From positions 1 through 6,883 of the forward strand of contig JAZLDV010000086.1 of the NCBI GenBank assembly GCA_045614925.1: a stretch of DNA of 6,883 nt, in the 5' to 3' direction. The notes beneath the pieces are model-generated. The model was given only the letters and a program-made list of their open reading frames with translations, had not been told where the DNA came from and made no database searches. Each line of letters opens with the position of its first letter. The stretch's first letter is position 1. Source of the stretch: JAZLDV01 sp045614925 (GTDB taxonomy: Bacteria > Bacillota_I > Bacilli_A > Erysipelotrichales > Coprobacillaceae). A program made the translations under genes and the position numbers. Below, piece by piece: positions 1 to 6,488 of this stretch.

Positions 1-1
1 A

Positions 2-379
2 ATTGACGGTCAATGGTATTACTTAAATGCTCATATGATTACTGGATGGTTAAATGACGGTGGTCAATGGTACTTCTTAGACTCAGCTATGCAAACTGGA
101 TGGGTTAAAGATAACGGTAAATGGTATTACTTAGATTCAGCAATGAAAACTGGATGGCAATTCATTGATGGAGAATGGTGGTACTTAAATAGCCATATGA
201 TGAGTGGTTGGCAAAAAATCAACGGTACATGGTATTATTTAAATAATTCTATGGTAACTGGATGGTTAAAAGTTGGAGATATCTGGTACTACTTCACTGA
301 AAAAGGTGCAATGGTAACTGGTACTCATACTATTGATGGAAAAGTTCAAAAATTCTCATCAACTGGTGCTTGGTTAGGA
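2..379 (+). repeat. Tandem 54-bp coding repeats (wall-binding units)
   Basis: In-frame units begin at each TGW/SGW codon triplet: 41-94, 95-148, 149-202 and 203-256 are exactly 54 bp, and 257-316 is 60 bp. A degenerate final unit spans 317-379, and the end of an earlier unit occupies 2-40. DNA such as ACTGGATGG recurs at 41, 95, 149 and 257, while the third codon positions have diverged. The array is therefore an older duplication kept by selection on the protein. It may extend beyond the window. Confidence 0.9.
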
Positions 380-382
380 TAA
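2..382 (+). CDS. C-terminal part of a cell-wall-binding repeat protein (5' end outside window)
   Basis: The reading frame is open from the first bases of the window and ends at TAA 380-382, so only the last 126 residues are visible; the internal ATG at 35 is not the real start. Everything visible is a run of aromatic/glycine repeats of the choline-binding or cell-wall-binding type (CW_binding_1 style), with the pattern TGW-x5/6-G-x-WYYL-x4-M. Such repeats fold as a beta-solenoid and hold secreted proteins on teichoic acid or other wall polymers. Four units are 18 residues and the fifth is 20. The last unit is degenerate (TGTHTIDGKVQKF) and caps the protein, which ends in AWLG. The N-terminal domain that would set the function (hydrolase, amidase, adhesin or toxin) is missing, so no activity is assigned. 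An intrinsic terminator follows 7 nt after the stop, so the gene is not co-transcribed with the next one by default. Confidence 0.9.
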   Translation: MDGQWYYLNAHMITGWLNDGGQWYFLDSAMQTGWVKDNGKWYYLDSAMKTGWQFIDGEWWYLNSHMMSGWQKINGTWYYLNNSMVTGWLKVGDIWYYFTEKGAMVTGTHTIDGKVQKFSSTGAWLG

Positions 383-388
383 TCAATT

Positions 389-419
389 AAGGATATCTCG
401 TAAGGGATATCCTTTTTTT
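389..419 (+). terminator. Intrinsic terminator of the wall-binding gene
   Basis: GGATATCTC (391-399) pairs with GGGATATCC (404-412), including one T-G wobble (398-405), around a GTAA loop (400-403). AA 389-390 can also pair with TT 413-414. A run of seven T (413-419) follows directly. The stem starts 7 nt after the stop codon at 380-382. Confidence 0.88.
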
Positions 420-446
420 GATAAAATTTTTCAATAATTTTATTAT
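418..446 (+). promoter_or_regulatory. Possible sigma-A promoter for the large glycosidase (distal)
   Basis: TTGATA (418-423) and TATTAT (441-446) are separated by exactly 17 bp, and each differs from consensus at one base. The -35 box overlaps the end of the T tract of the preceding terminator. Transcription would begin near 453, giving a leader of about 65 nt. The region is very AT-rich, so chance matches are a real risk. Confidence 0.45.
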
Positions 447-451
447 ATAAA

Positions 452-480
452 TTGTTAAAAGCTGGATTATGTTGTATTCT
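452..480 (+). promoter_or_regulatory. Possible sigma-A promoter for the large glycosidase (proximal)
   Basis: TTGTTA (452-457) and TATTCT (475-480) are separated by 17 bp. Transcription would begin near 487, leaving about 31 nt ahead of the ATG at 518 and keeping the ribosome site at 502-508. This could act with, or instead of, the upstream pair at 418-446. No operator palindrome or catabolite-repression site was recognised nearby. Confidence 0.4.
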
Positions 481-517
481 ATTAGTAGGGATTATTTTAT
501 GAAAGGAGAACTTATTT

Positions 518-601
518 ATGAGAAAATTCAAAAAAGGGTTTATTGCTTCTTTAGCATTCTCTATGCTTTTGAGTGTCATGACAATTACACCTGTTCAAGC
601 T
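518..601 (+). other. Signal peptide coding segment of the large glycosidase
   Basis: Residues 1-28 have a basic start (R2, K3, K5, K6), a hydrophobic core at about 7-23 and a Sec signal-peptidase site V-Q-A before A29. There is no cysteine for lipidation, so the mature enzyme is expected to be soluble outside the cell. Confidence 0.85.
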
Positions 602-3600
602 GCTGGTGGTATTGAAGTAACTCAAAAAGGAAATTCTGTTGTAATTGGAAATGAATATATTACACGTGAATTTTCTACTGAAAACAATAAACTAACTACA
701 GAAGTCATTACGAATAACCGTACTGGTGAAACACCTACTTTACTTGTCCCTGAAAGTGGTAGTGAAGAGTTCATCATTGCTTTATTACCTAATGAATTCC
801 CATCTATTAGCAGAAATGGATGGACTGCTATTGCAGACAGTTATCAAACAAATGATGTTGATGGTGATGGTCCTGCAAGTAACTTAATTGACGGAAGTGC
901 AAGTACAATCTGGCATTCTCGTTACAACAATCAAGGGGTAGCTGGTGATCAGGTTTATCCACATAATGTTATCTTCAATTTTGCAAAAGAAGAAACATTT
1001 AAAGCTTTCACTTATACTGCTAGAGGTGGTAGTACAAATGGAAGAATTAATCAATACAGATTATATGCAAATAGTACAACTGAAAAATTAGATTTTAATT
1101 CTGCTGAATCAAAATGGCAATTAATTTCTGAAGGAACTTTCAACTATGGTTCTGGTGAATCAGTAACTGTAAACTTAGATAAAGCTTATACAGCTACTCA
1201 ATTAAAATTAGTTGCAGTTAATGAAGTTGAAGGTAGATCATTTGCAAGTGGTGCTGAATTTAAAATCCATGCTGATTTTTATAATCCTAGTTCAGCAACT
1301 ATTAAAGCAAGTGAATTAGAATTAGATGGTCAACCTGTTGTTGAAACTATCAATAAAGATGGTAAAACAGGAAAAGCATTAAAATTCAATTTCAAAACAA
1401 AACAATACGAAGGTGTAGACTACACAATTAGTGAAGTTATCACTATGTATGACGGAGATTCATTTATGCGTAAACATTTAGAAATCTCTGTACCTGAAAA
1501 TCAAGCTGCTAATGCAAAAATCAGTTATATCGATTTAGAAAATATGAATTTTGCAGCTGCTGATTTAAAAGAAGATGAATTCTGGACAATTCCAGAACAA
1601 GCTAACAACTCAGATATGGCTAATATGAAAGGTGACTTCTTAGAATTAGGACAACCTTACTATATTGGTGCAATGTATTTTGGTAGTGAATTCCCTCAAA
1701 CTGAAAATAAAATCAAAGATGGAAATGGTTATATTCGTTACTGGTATGGTAAATCTTTAGCTAAAGATCCTCATTTCGAATACAACAAAAATAATACTGC
1801 AGGATTCATGGAAACATGGGATGCAGTAGTTGGTGCTGCAAGAAGTAGAGATTACTTAGTATGTCAAGCCGACTTCTATGAATATATTGAAACAATCGCA
1901 ACACCTACTGATTTCAGACAACAATACAACTCTTGGTATGACTTAATGAAAAATATTTCAGCAACTAATATCCAAGATTCATTCTATGAAATTGAAAAAG
2001 GATTTACACAATATGGTGTTAATCCATTAGATTCATATGTAGTTGATGATGGTTGGATAAACTATAATTCATTCTGGGCATTCAATAATAAATTCCCTAA
2101 TGAATTATATGATGCTGCATTACAAGTACAACAATTAGGATCAGACTTCGGTTTATGGTTAGGTCCTCGTGGAGGATACGGAACTGAACAAACAATTTCT
2201 AAATGGATTGCAGACAATGGATATGGATCTAGAAACCCACAATCTAATAATGACATTAATATTTCTGATTCAAGATATTTAAATAAATTATTATCTGATA
2301 TCTTCTTATCATATCAAGATAAATTTGATATCAATTACTGGAAATTAGATGGTATGTTATTACATCCTGCAACTGCAGAATCTGAATATTATGTAACAGG
2401 AAATCCATTCTATACAATCTCAGAAACATATGAAAGATGGACAGATATGTTTGAAGATATGAGAACTCAAGAAGGTGTAAGTGAAGAGTTATGGATTAAC
2501 TTAACATCATATTTAAATCCATCTCCTTGGTACTTACAATGGGTTAACTCAGTATGGATGCAAAATACTGGAGATACTGGATATACACAAAAATACAATT
2601 CTACAGATGCTGAACAAACATTAACTTACAGAGATGGTGCTTACTATAACTTCATCTTTGAAAGACAATGGCAATTACCAAACAAATATTTCTATAACCA
2701 TGACCCTGTATATGGTTTAACAGCGCATAACAGTTATAAACCAAATCAAATTTCATTTACTACAGATGAAATGAGAGATTACTTATTCATGTTAGGTACT
2801 AGAGGTACTGCATTCTGGGAATACTATTATAGTTATTCAATGTTTGATGATGACAAATGGCAAGTCAATGCTGAAGCAGCAAACTGGATTGAAGATAACT
2901 TCCATATCTTACAAAAATCTAAAATGTTTAGTGCAGGAAATCCTAGAGATGGTAAAGTTTATGGATATTCATGCTGGAATGGAGAAGATGGAATTGTTTC
3001 TATCAGAAATCCACTAGATTCAGCACAAACTTATACTTTAACTTATGATAGATTAGTAGGTGTTACTGAAGGTATCAAAGATGTTAAAGGTAAAGTTGTT
3101 GTTGGAGATTTAAAATGGCAAACTGAAGACTTAAAAGTGTCTTATGGTGATGTTGTTACATTTGAATTAGAACCAAAAGAAGTATTAATTATTCAATACG
3201 GTGAAACTGATACAACTGCACCTGCAATTGATTCAATTCATGGTAATGGAAATACATTAGAAATTACATTTGATGAAAATATCAGAGAACCTGAAGCAGC
3301 TAATATTAGTGTTGAAGGAAATACTGTAACTGATGTAACGTTAAAAGCAGATAGAAAAACTGCATTAGTAACATTAGAAAATAGATTGACTCCAGGTAGT
3401 CAAATTAATGTGACTGTAAACAATATCTTAGATATCGTTGGTAATGCTGGAAATGATACTCATTCTGATGATTACTATAAAGATGATATTGTTCTTGTTT
3501 ATGAAGGTGGAGAATTTAATGGTACATCATTAAGCGCTGAAAGTAATGCTTCAATTGATGGACATGGTGATTTTACTGTTGCAGGTAAAGTAAACACAAC

Positions 3601-6034
3601 ATCTAAAAATGCTGTATTAGTAGCACAAGAAGGTGCTTATACTGTTTCTATTGATGAAGAAGGATACTTAGAATTTACATTTAACGGGATGACTGCAAAT
3701 TCTAAATATACAGAAAAATTAATTAATAATGGTCAAGTAGAAGCAACTGTTAAAGGTTTAGTAGCTGATGGAAATGAACATACATTTGTAGCAGTGAAAG
3801 AAGTTAACGGAATGATTAAATTATACGTAGATGGAAAATTAGTAAAATCTGCATATGATGAAACAAAAGTAAATCCTGAAGTTAATAAAGGTAATATCTT
3901 ATTAGGAGAAGGATTAAATGGTACATTAAGCAATGTAGCAATTTTTGATAGAGGTGTTGCTTTTGATGAAGTTGAAACATTAGTAGATGATTTATTGTTA
4001 GTTGAAGGAACAAAAGTTGAATTAACAGAAGATATGTTAAGTGCTTCTTCAATTGATACAAAAGAAAATATTAACAAAGGATTGGCTAACTTATTAGATG
4101 GAAATAATACAACATTCTGGGCAACACATCCTGATAAAGAAAACAGTTTAAATACTACTTGGTTACAAGTGGATTTAGGTGAAGTTAAATATATTAATAA
4201 AGTTGAATTATCTACACGTTATAATGAAGGTAATGGATATAATTGTACTGGAAATATTTATGATTTCACTGTAACTGTTAGTAAAGATGGTATTGTTTGG
4301 GAAGAAGTTGAAACTGGAGATATAGTAAATGGAACTGGAATGATTCATTTCAAACCAGTAGAAGCACGTTATATTAAAATTACTTCTTCATCTTCATATC
4401 ACTGGGATAGTGATTTGAAAGATACAGTAATGTGTATTGCTGATATTAATATTTATGAAATTGATACTAGAGTAGAAATTAATCCAGAAAATATGACTGC
4501 AACTCCAACATCTACTAATGAAGGAAATATTAATAACATTTTTGACAACGATCCTACAACTTTCTGGGCAAGCGTTCCTGTTTCTAAAATAGAAAAAGGT
4601 AACCCTAATGTAGTAGTTGATTTAGGTGACGATTATATAATTGACCAAGTTGATTATACTAAACGTTATTTTAATGGTGCTGATAATCAATGGAAATGTA
4701 CTGGAAATATTAGAAAATATGTAATTGATGTAAGTACAGATAATGAAAATTGGACAACAGTATCTACTGGTGAAACATTTGCTGATGAACACTACACTAC
4801 TAAAGGTGATGGTGGAACAACAAATATTAAATTCAGTCCAATTAAAGCAAAATATGTAAGAATAAGCGCAACTGAGTCATATCACTGGAAAGAAGCAGAA
4901 TTAAATACAGTATTAACTATAGGTGATTTAGCTATACATGGTGAAAAATTCAGTAATTATGAAATTACAAACTTAGCTGAAGGAATTGTTCCTACAGCAA
5001 AATGGTCAGCTACTAATGAAAGTTGTCCAGTTAATAAAGATTGGCCTTTAAGTAATGCAACGGATAAAGGAATTGGATTAGGTAATTATGTTGATTTTGG
5101 TCAAGACAATAATGCAAATGGTTCATATATTGAATTAGATTTAGGAAGTGATTCATATATTGACCGTATTAAGTTATATCGTTATTGGCAAAACAATAGA
5201 GTATATAGAAATACTGTTATTGCAGTTTCAGATGATCCTCATTTCAGTAATCCAACTATAATCTTTAACTCAGATAAAGATAATGTTCATGGATTTGGAG
5301 TGGGAGAAGATACAGCTTATCCAGAATCATCAAATGGTACAGAATTTGTATTAGACAAATATGTAACTGCTAGATATGTACGTGTTTATATGAATGGTCA
5401 AAGTGATTCTGCTACAACTAACCATATTGTTGAATTACAAGTATTTGGTTTTGACTATCAAGATACATATATCTATGATGATGTAGTATATAAATCTAAA
5501 GATGATTCTCAAACAGGAGAATACTTATTTGAATCTTATTATAAAGATGGTGAAGGCTCAAAAGTTGCTACTAAAGATGAGTTTACGAATAAACAAAATG
5601 AATATTTTGCTAAATATGTAACTCCAAAAGTATTAACTGTTAAAGGACAAGCTAAAAATAATGGTGATGGAACTTTTACTATCCGTTTTGTGTCTTCAGT
5701 ACCTTCTTTAAATCTTGAAAATGTTGGTTTTGAAGTACAAAAAAATAATGGTGCTGTAAAAGAAATAACTTCTACTACTGTATACACTCAAATTGCAGAA
5801 ACAGAAAGTGGACAAACATTATTTACAAATCCTGCTAATATATTTAAAACAACAGAATCTAAATATTTCTTTATTGTAAAAATTAAAGGAATTACAGCTG
5901 AGCATTTAAATGACACAATTACAGTTACTCCTTATTGGACACCACTTGGCTCAAATACTAAGATTAAAGGTGTAAGTAGAACTGAAAAAATTGGTACATT
6001 TACTCAAAGTGCTCCTAGCACAATTAATCAATAG
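518..6034 (+). CDS. Secreted multi-modular clan GH-D (GH36-like) glycoside hydrolase with F5/8C modules
   Basis: ATG 518 follows AAAGGAG (502-508) by 9 nt, and an in-frame stop at 500-502 excludes longer starts. Residues 1-28 are a signal peptide (RKFKK, hydrophobic core, VQA|A). Modules in order: N-terminal beta-sandwich in two parts (30-92 and 255-440), split by an F5/8 type C (CBM32-like) module (95-252, with NLIDGSASTIWHSRY); catalytic TIM barrel (about 440-800); C-terminal beta domain (to about 895); Ig/SbsA-like module starting TAPAI (899-980); LamG/concanavalin-like module (990-1156); three further F5/8C modules (1165-1316, 1317-1476, 1480-1646); and an unassigned C-terminus (1647-1838). 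Barrel motifs resemble GH27/GH36 alpha-galactosidases: YNSWYD (W473), VVDDGW (D510/D511), FGLWLGPRGGYG (from F544) and YWKLDGM, where D611 is the likely nucleophile. D686 in NTGDTGY is the candidate acid/base, 75 residues later. The usual GH36 WxEPE motif is absent, so the substrate is uncertain: alpha-galactoside, alpha-N-acetylgalactosaminide or a related linkage. There is no LPXTG, dockerin or wall-repeat tail, so it is probably released and held on glycans by its lectin-like modules. The retaining mechanism and host or mucin glycan target are inferred. Confidence 0.85.
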   Translation: MRKFKKGFIASLAFSMLLSVMTITPVQAAGGIEVTQKGNSVVIGNEYITREFSTENNKLTTEVITNNRTGETPTLLVPESGSEEFIIALLPNEFPSISRNGWTAIADSYQTNDVDGDGPASNLIDGSASTIWHSRYNNQGVAGDQVYPHNVIFNFAKEETFKAFTYTARGGSTNGRINQYRLYANSTTEKLDFNSAESKWQLISEGTFNYGSGESVTVNLDKAYTATQLKLVAVNEVEGRSFASGAEFKIHADFYNPSSATIKASELELDGQPVVETINKDGKTGKALKFNFKTKQYEGVDYTISEVITMYDGDSFMRKHLEISVPENQAANAKISYIDLENMNFAAADLKEDEFWTIPEQANNSDMANMKGDFLELGQPYYIGAMYFGSEFPQTENKIKDGNGYIRYWYGKSLAKDPHFEYNKNNTAGFMETWDAVVGAARSRDYLVCQADFYEYIETIATPTDFRQQYNSWYDLMKNISATNIQDSFYEIEKGFTQYGVNPLDSYVVDDGWINYNSFWAFNNKFPNELYDAALQVQQLGSDFGLWLGPRGGYGTEQTISKWIADNGYGSRNPQSNNDINISDSRYLNKLLSDIFLSYQDKFDINYWKLDGMLLHPATAESEYYVTGNPFYTISETYERWTDMFEDMRTQEGVSEELWINLTSYLNPSPWYLQWVNSVWMQNTGDTGYTQKYNSTDAEQTLTYRDGAYYNFIFERQWQLPNKYFYNHDPVYGLTAHNSYKPNQISFTTDEMRDYLFMLGTRGTAFWEYYYSYSMFDDDKWQVNAEAANWIEDNFHILQKSKMFSAGNPRDGKVYGYSCWNGEDGIVSIRNPLDSAQTYTLTYDRLVGVTEGIKDVKGKVVVGDLKWQTEDLKVSYGDVVTFELEPKEVLIIQYGETDTTAPAIDSIHGNGNTLEITFDENIREPEAANISVEGNTVTDVTLKADRKTALVTLENRLTPGSQINVTVNNILDIVGNAGNDTHSDDYYKDDIVLVYEGGEFNGTSLSAESNASIDGHGDFTVAGKVNTTSKNAVLVAQEGAYTVSIDEEGYLEFTFNGMTANSKYTEKLINNGQVEATVKGLVADGNEHTFVAVKEVNGMIKLYVDGKLVKSAYDETKVNPEVNKGNILLGEGLNGTLSNVAIFDRGVAFDEVETLVDDLLLVEGTKVELTEDMLSASSIDTKENINKGLANLLDGNNTTFWATHPDKENSLNTTWLQVDLGEVKYINKVELSTRYNEGNGYNCTGNIYDFTVTVSKDGIVWEEVETGDIVNGTGMIHFKPVEARYIKITSSSSYHWDSDLKDTVMCIADINIYEIDTRVEINPENMTATPTSTNEGNINNIFDNDPTTFWASVPVSKIEKGNPNVVVDLGDDYIIDQVDYTKRYFNGADNQWKCTGNIRKYVIDVSTDNENWTTVSTGETFADEHYTTKGDGGTTNIKFSPIKAKYVRISATESYHWKEAELNTVLTIGDLAIHGEKFSNYEITNLAEGIVPTAKWSATNESCPVNKDWPLSNATDKGIGLGNYVDFGQDNNANGSYIELDLGSDSYIDRIKLYRYWQNNRVYRNTVIAVSDDPHFSNPTIIFNSDKDNVHGFGVGEDTAYPESSNGTEFVLDKYVTARYVRVYMNGQSDSATTNHIVELQVFGFDYQDTYIYDDVVYKSKDDSQTGEYLFESYYKDGEGSKVATKDEFTNKQNEYFAKYVTPKVLTVKGQAKNNGDGTFTIRFVSSVPSLNLENVGFEVQKNNGAVKEITSTTVYTQIAETESGQTLFTNPANIFKTTESKYFFIVKIKGITAEHLNDTITVTPYWTPLGSNTKIKGVSRTEKIGTFTQSAPSTINQ
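4010..4945 (+). repeat. Duplicated pair of F5/8 type C (CBM32-like) modules within the glycosidase
   Basis: Two adjacent modules (residues 1165-1316 and 1317-1476) align along their length. Both have an INxxxD-TTFWA segment near the start, a CTGNI segment in the middle (C1243 and C1394), an ARYIKI/AKYVRI strand, and SYHW (1293-1296 and 1454-1457) near the end. The similarity is in the protein; the DNA has diverged. The following module (1480-1646) and the one near the N-terminus (95-252) have the same general fold pattern but lack the CTGN and SYHW signatures. The shared aromatic/His motif may lie in the ligand loops, which is inference. Confidence 0.75.
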
Positions 6035-6040
6035 AAATAC

Positions 6041-6077
6041 AAACTAGATGTGTGTAAGCACATCTAGTTTCTTTTTT
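6041..6077 (+). terminator. Intrinsic terminator of the large glycosidase
   Basis: A perfect 12-bp stem pairs AAACTAGATGTG (6041-6052) with CACATCTAGTTT (6059-6070). A T-G wobble (6053-6058) closes a GTAA loop (6054-6057), and CTTTTTT (6071-6077) follows. The stem lies 6 nt after the TAG at 6032-6034. Because the stem is symmetrical and A-rich upstream it could have some activity on the other strand, but no gene there needs it. Confidence 0.92.
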
Positions 6078-6089
6078 ATCAAAAAAATG

Positions 6090-6118
6090 TTGAAAAAAAT
6101 CTTTCAAGGTTATATACT
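6090..6118 (+). promoter_or_regulatory. Sigma-A promoter of the 45-residue peptide gene
   Basis: TTGAAA (6090-6095) and TATACT (6113-6118) are separated by 17 bp, each close to consensus. The predicted start near 6125 gives a leader of about 93 nt before the ATG at 6218. That leader is AT-rich and holds a weak hairpin (6175-6190) just ahead of the ribosome site; no known riboswitch was recognised. Confidence 0.55.
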
Positions 6119-6217
6119 ACTAAAAGTATTTATAAAATGTTATTTAAAAATAATTATTTATATTTAGATTTGTAAAACTAGCTATGGTTTAAAAAATAAT
6201 TAGAAAGAGGAACTATA

Positions 6218-6355
6218 ATGAGATACGAAGAAGCAAAATTTGAAATTATATTGATAGAAGAAGATGTTATTATGAAATTATCAGTTGGTGGAGATGAAAA
6301 TGGCTCTGGTGATGCTGGTGATGGAGAAGATTTTGATTGGGGAACTGATTGGTAA
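6218..6355 (+). CDS. Small acidic Gly/Asp-rich peptide, leader/core-like (function unknown)
   Basis: This 45-codon gene begins at ATG 6218, 7 nt after AAAGAGG (6204-6210), and ends at TAA 6353-6355. It sits between its own promoter (6090-6118) and terminator (6378-6410), which together argue that it is expressed. The product has two halves. Residues 1-23 (MRYEEAKFEIILIEEDVIMK then LSV) look like a folded leader with an amphipathic strand. Residues 24-45 begin with GG and are Gly/Asp/Glu-rich, ending in FDWGTDW. There are 14 acidic and 3 basic residues, no cysteine and no signal peptide or membrane segment. The shape resembles short gut-Firmicute peptides that begin M-K/R-YE and carry an acidic EDVI motif, and also resembles precursors of ribosomally made modified peptides. 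No modifying enzyme, protease or transporter is visible, so neither role is established. Without cysteine, a lanthipeptide or sactipeptide is unlikely. Confidence 0.75.
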   Translation: MRYEEAKFEIILIEEDVIMKLSVGGDENGSGDAGDGEDFDWGTDW

Positions 6356-6377
6356 AATCTATTTTGTAATTAAATTT

Positions 6378-6410
6378 AAAGAGTTTAGATATAATGTCTA
6401 GACTCTTTTT
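6378..6410 (+). terminator. Intrinsic terminator of the small peptide gene
   Basis: AAAGAGTTTAGA (6378-6389) pairs with TCTAGACTCTTT (6397-6408) with one T-G wobble (6385-6401), around a 7-nt loop (6390-6396). T residues run to 6410. It separates the peptide gene from the downstream membrane protein gene, although some read-through cannot be excluded. Confidence 0.85.
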
Positions 6411-6433
6411 CTATATTTGTTTAATTTAGCATC

Positions 6434-6462
6434 TTGTTATTTTATAGAATTTTATGTATGAT
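6434..6462 (+). promoter_or_regulatory. Sigma-A promoter of the acidic membrane protein gene
   Basis: TTGTTA (6434-6439) and TATGAT (6457-6462) are separated by 17 bp. Transcription would begin near 6469, about 20 nt ahead of the ATG at 6489, with GGAGG (6477-6481) inside that short leader. Confidence 0.5.
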
Positions 6463-6488
6463 TACAGTGTATACTTGGAGGTTTTAAT

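Noticed and set aside
346..579. 77-codon reverse-strand reading frame across the first intergenic region
   Set aside because: It runs antisense through the end of the wall-binding gene, the terminator and the start of the large gene, with no ribosome site of its own and no recognisable product.
469..600. Out-of-frame ATG codons at about 469 and 499 upstream of the large gene
   Set aside because: Neither has a suitable ribosome site, both would overlap the signal-peptide coding in another frame, and AAAGGAG at 502-508 clearly serves ATG 518.
854..892. DVDGDG segment in the large protein as a dockerin or EF-hand loop
   Set aside because: The acidic spacing breaks at position 12 (Ile124, with Asp at 125), there is only one copy, and it sits inside an F5/8C module where a structural calcium site is the simpler explanation.
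2062..2256. 64-codon reverse-strand frame inside the glycosidase
   Set aside because: It is the shadow of the conserved catalytic barrel sequence on the other strand; no start signals support it.
3733..4077. 114-codon reverse-strand frame inside the glycosidase
   Set aside because: Ser/Thr-rich composition is what the opposite strand of this AT-rich coding gives; no ribosome site and no domain seen.
5539..5787. 82-codon reverse-strand frame near the end of the glycosidase
   Set aside because: It is antisense to the conserved C-terminal region with no promoter or ribosome site.
6148..6159. AAATAATTATTT palindrome as an operator
   Set aside because: A perfect 12-base palindrome made only of A and T is expected by chance in such AT-rich DNA; no second copy or conserved context supports it.
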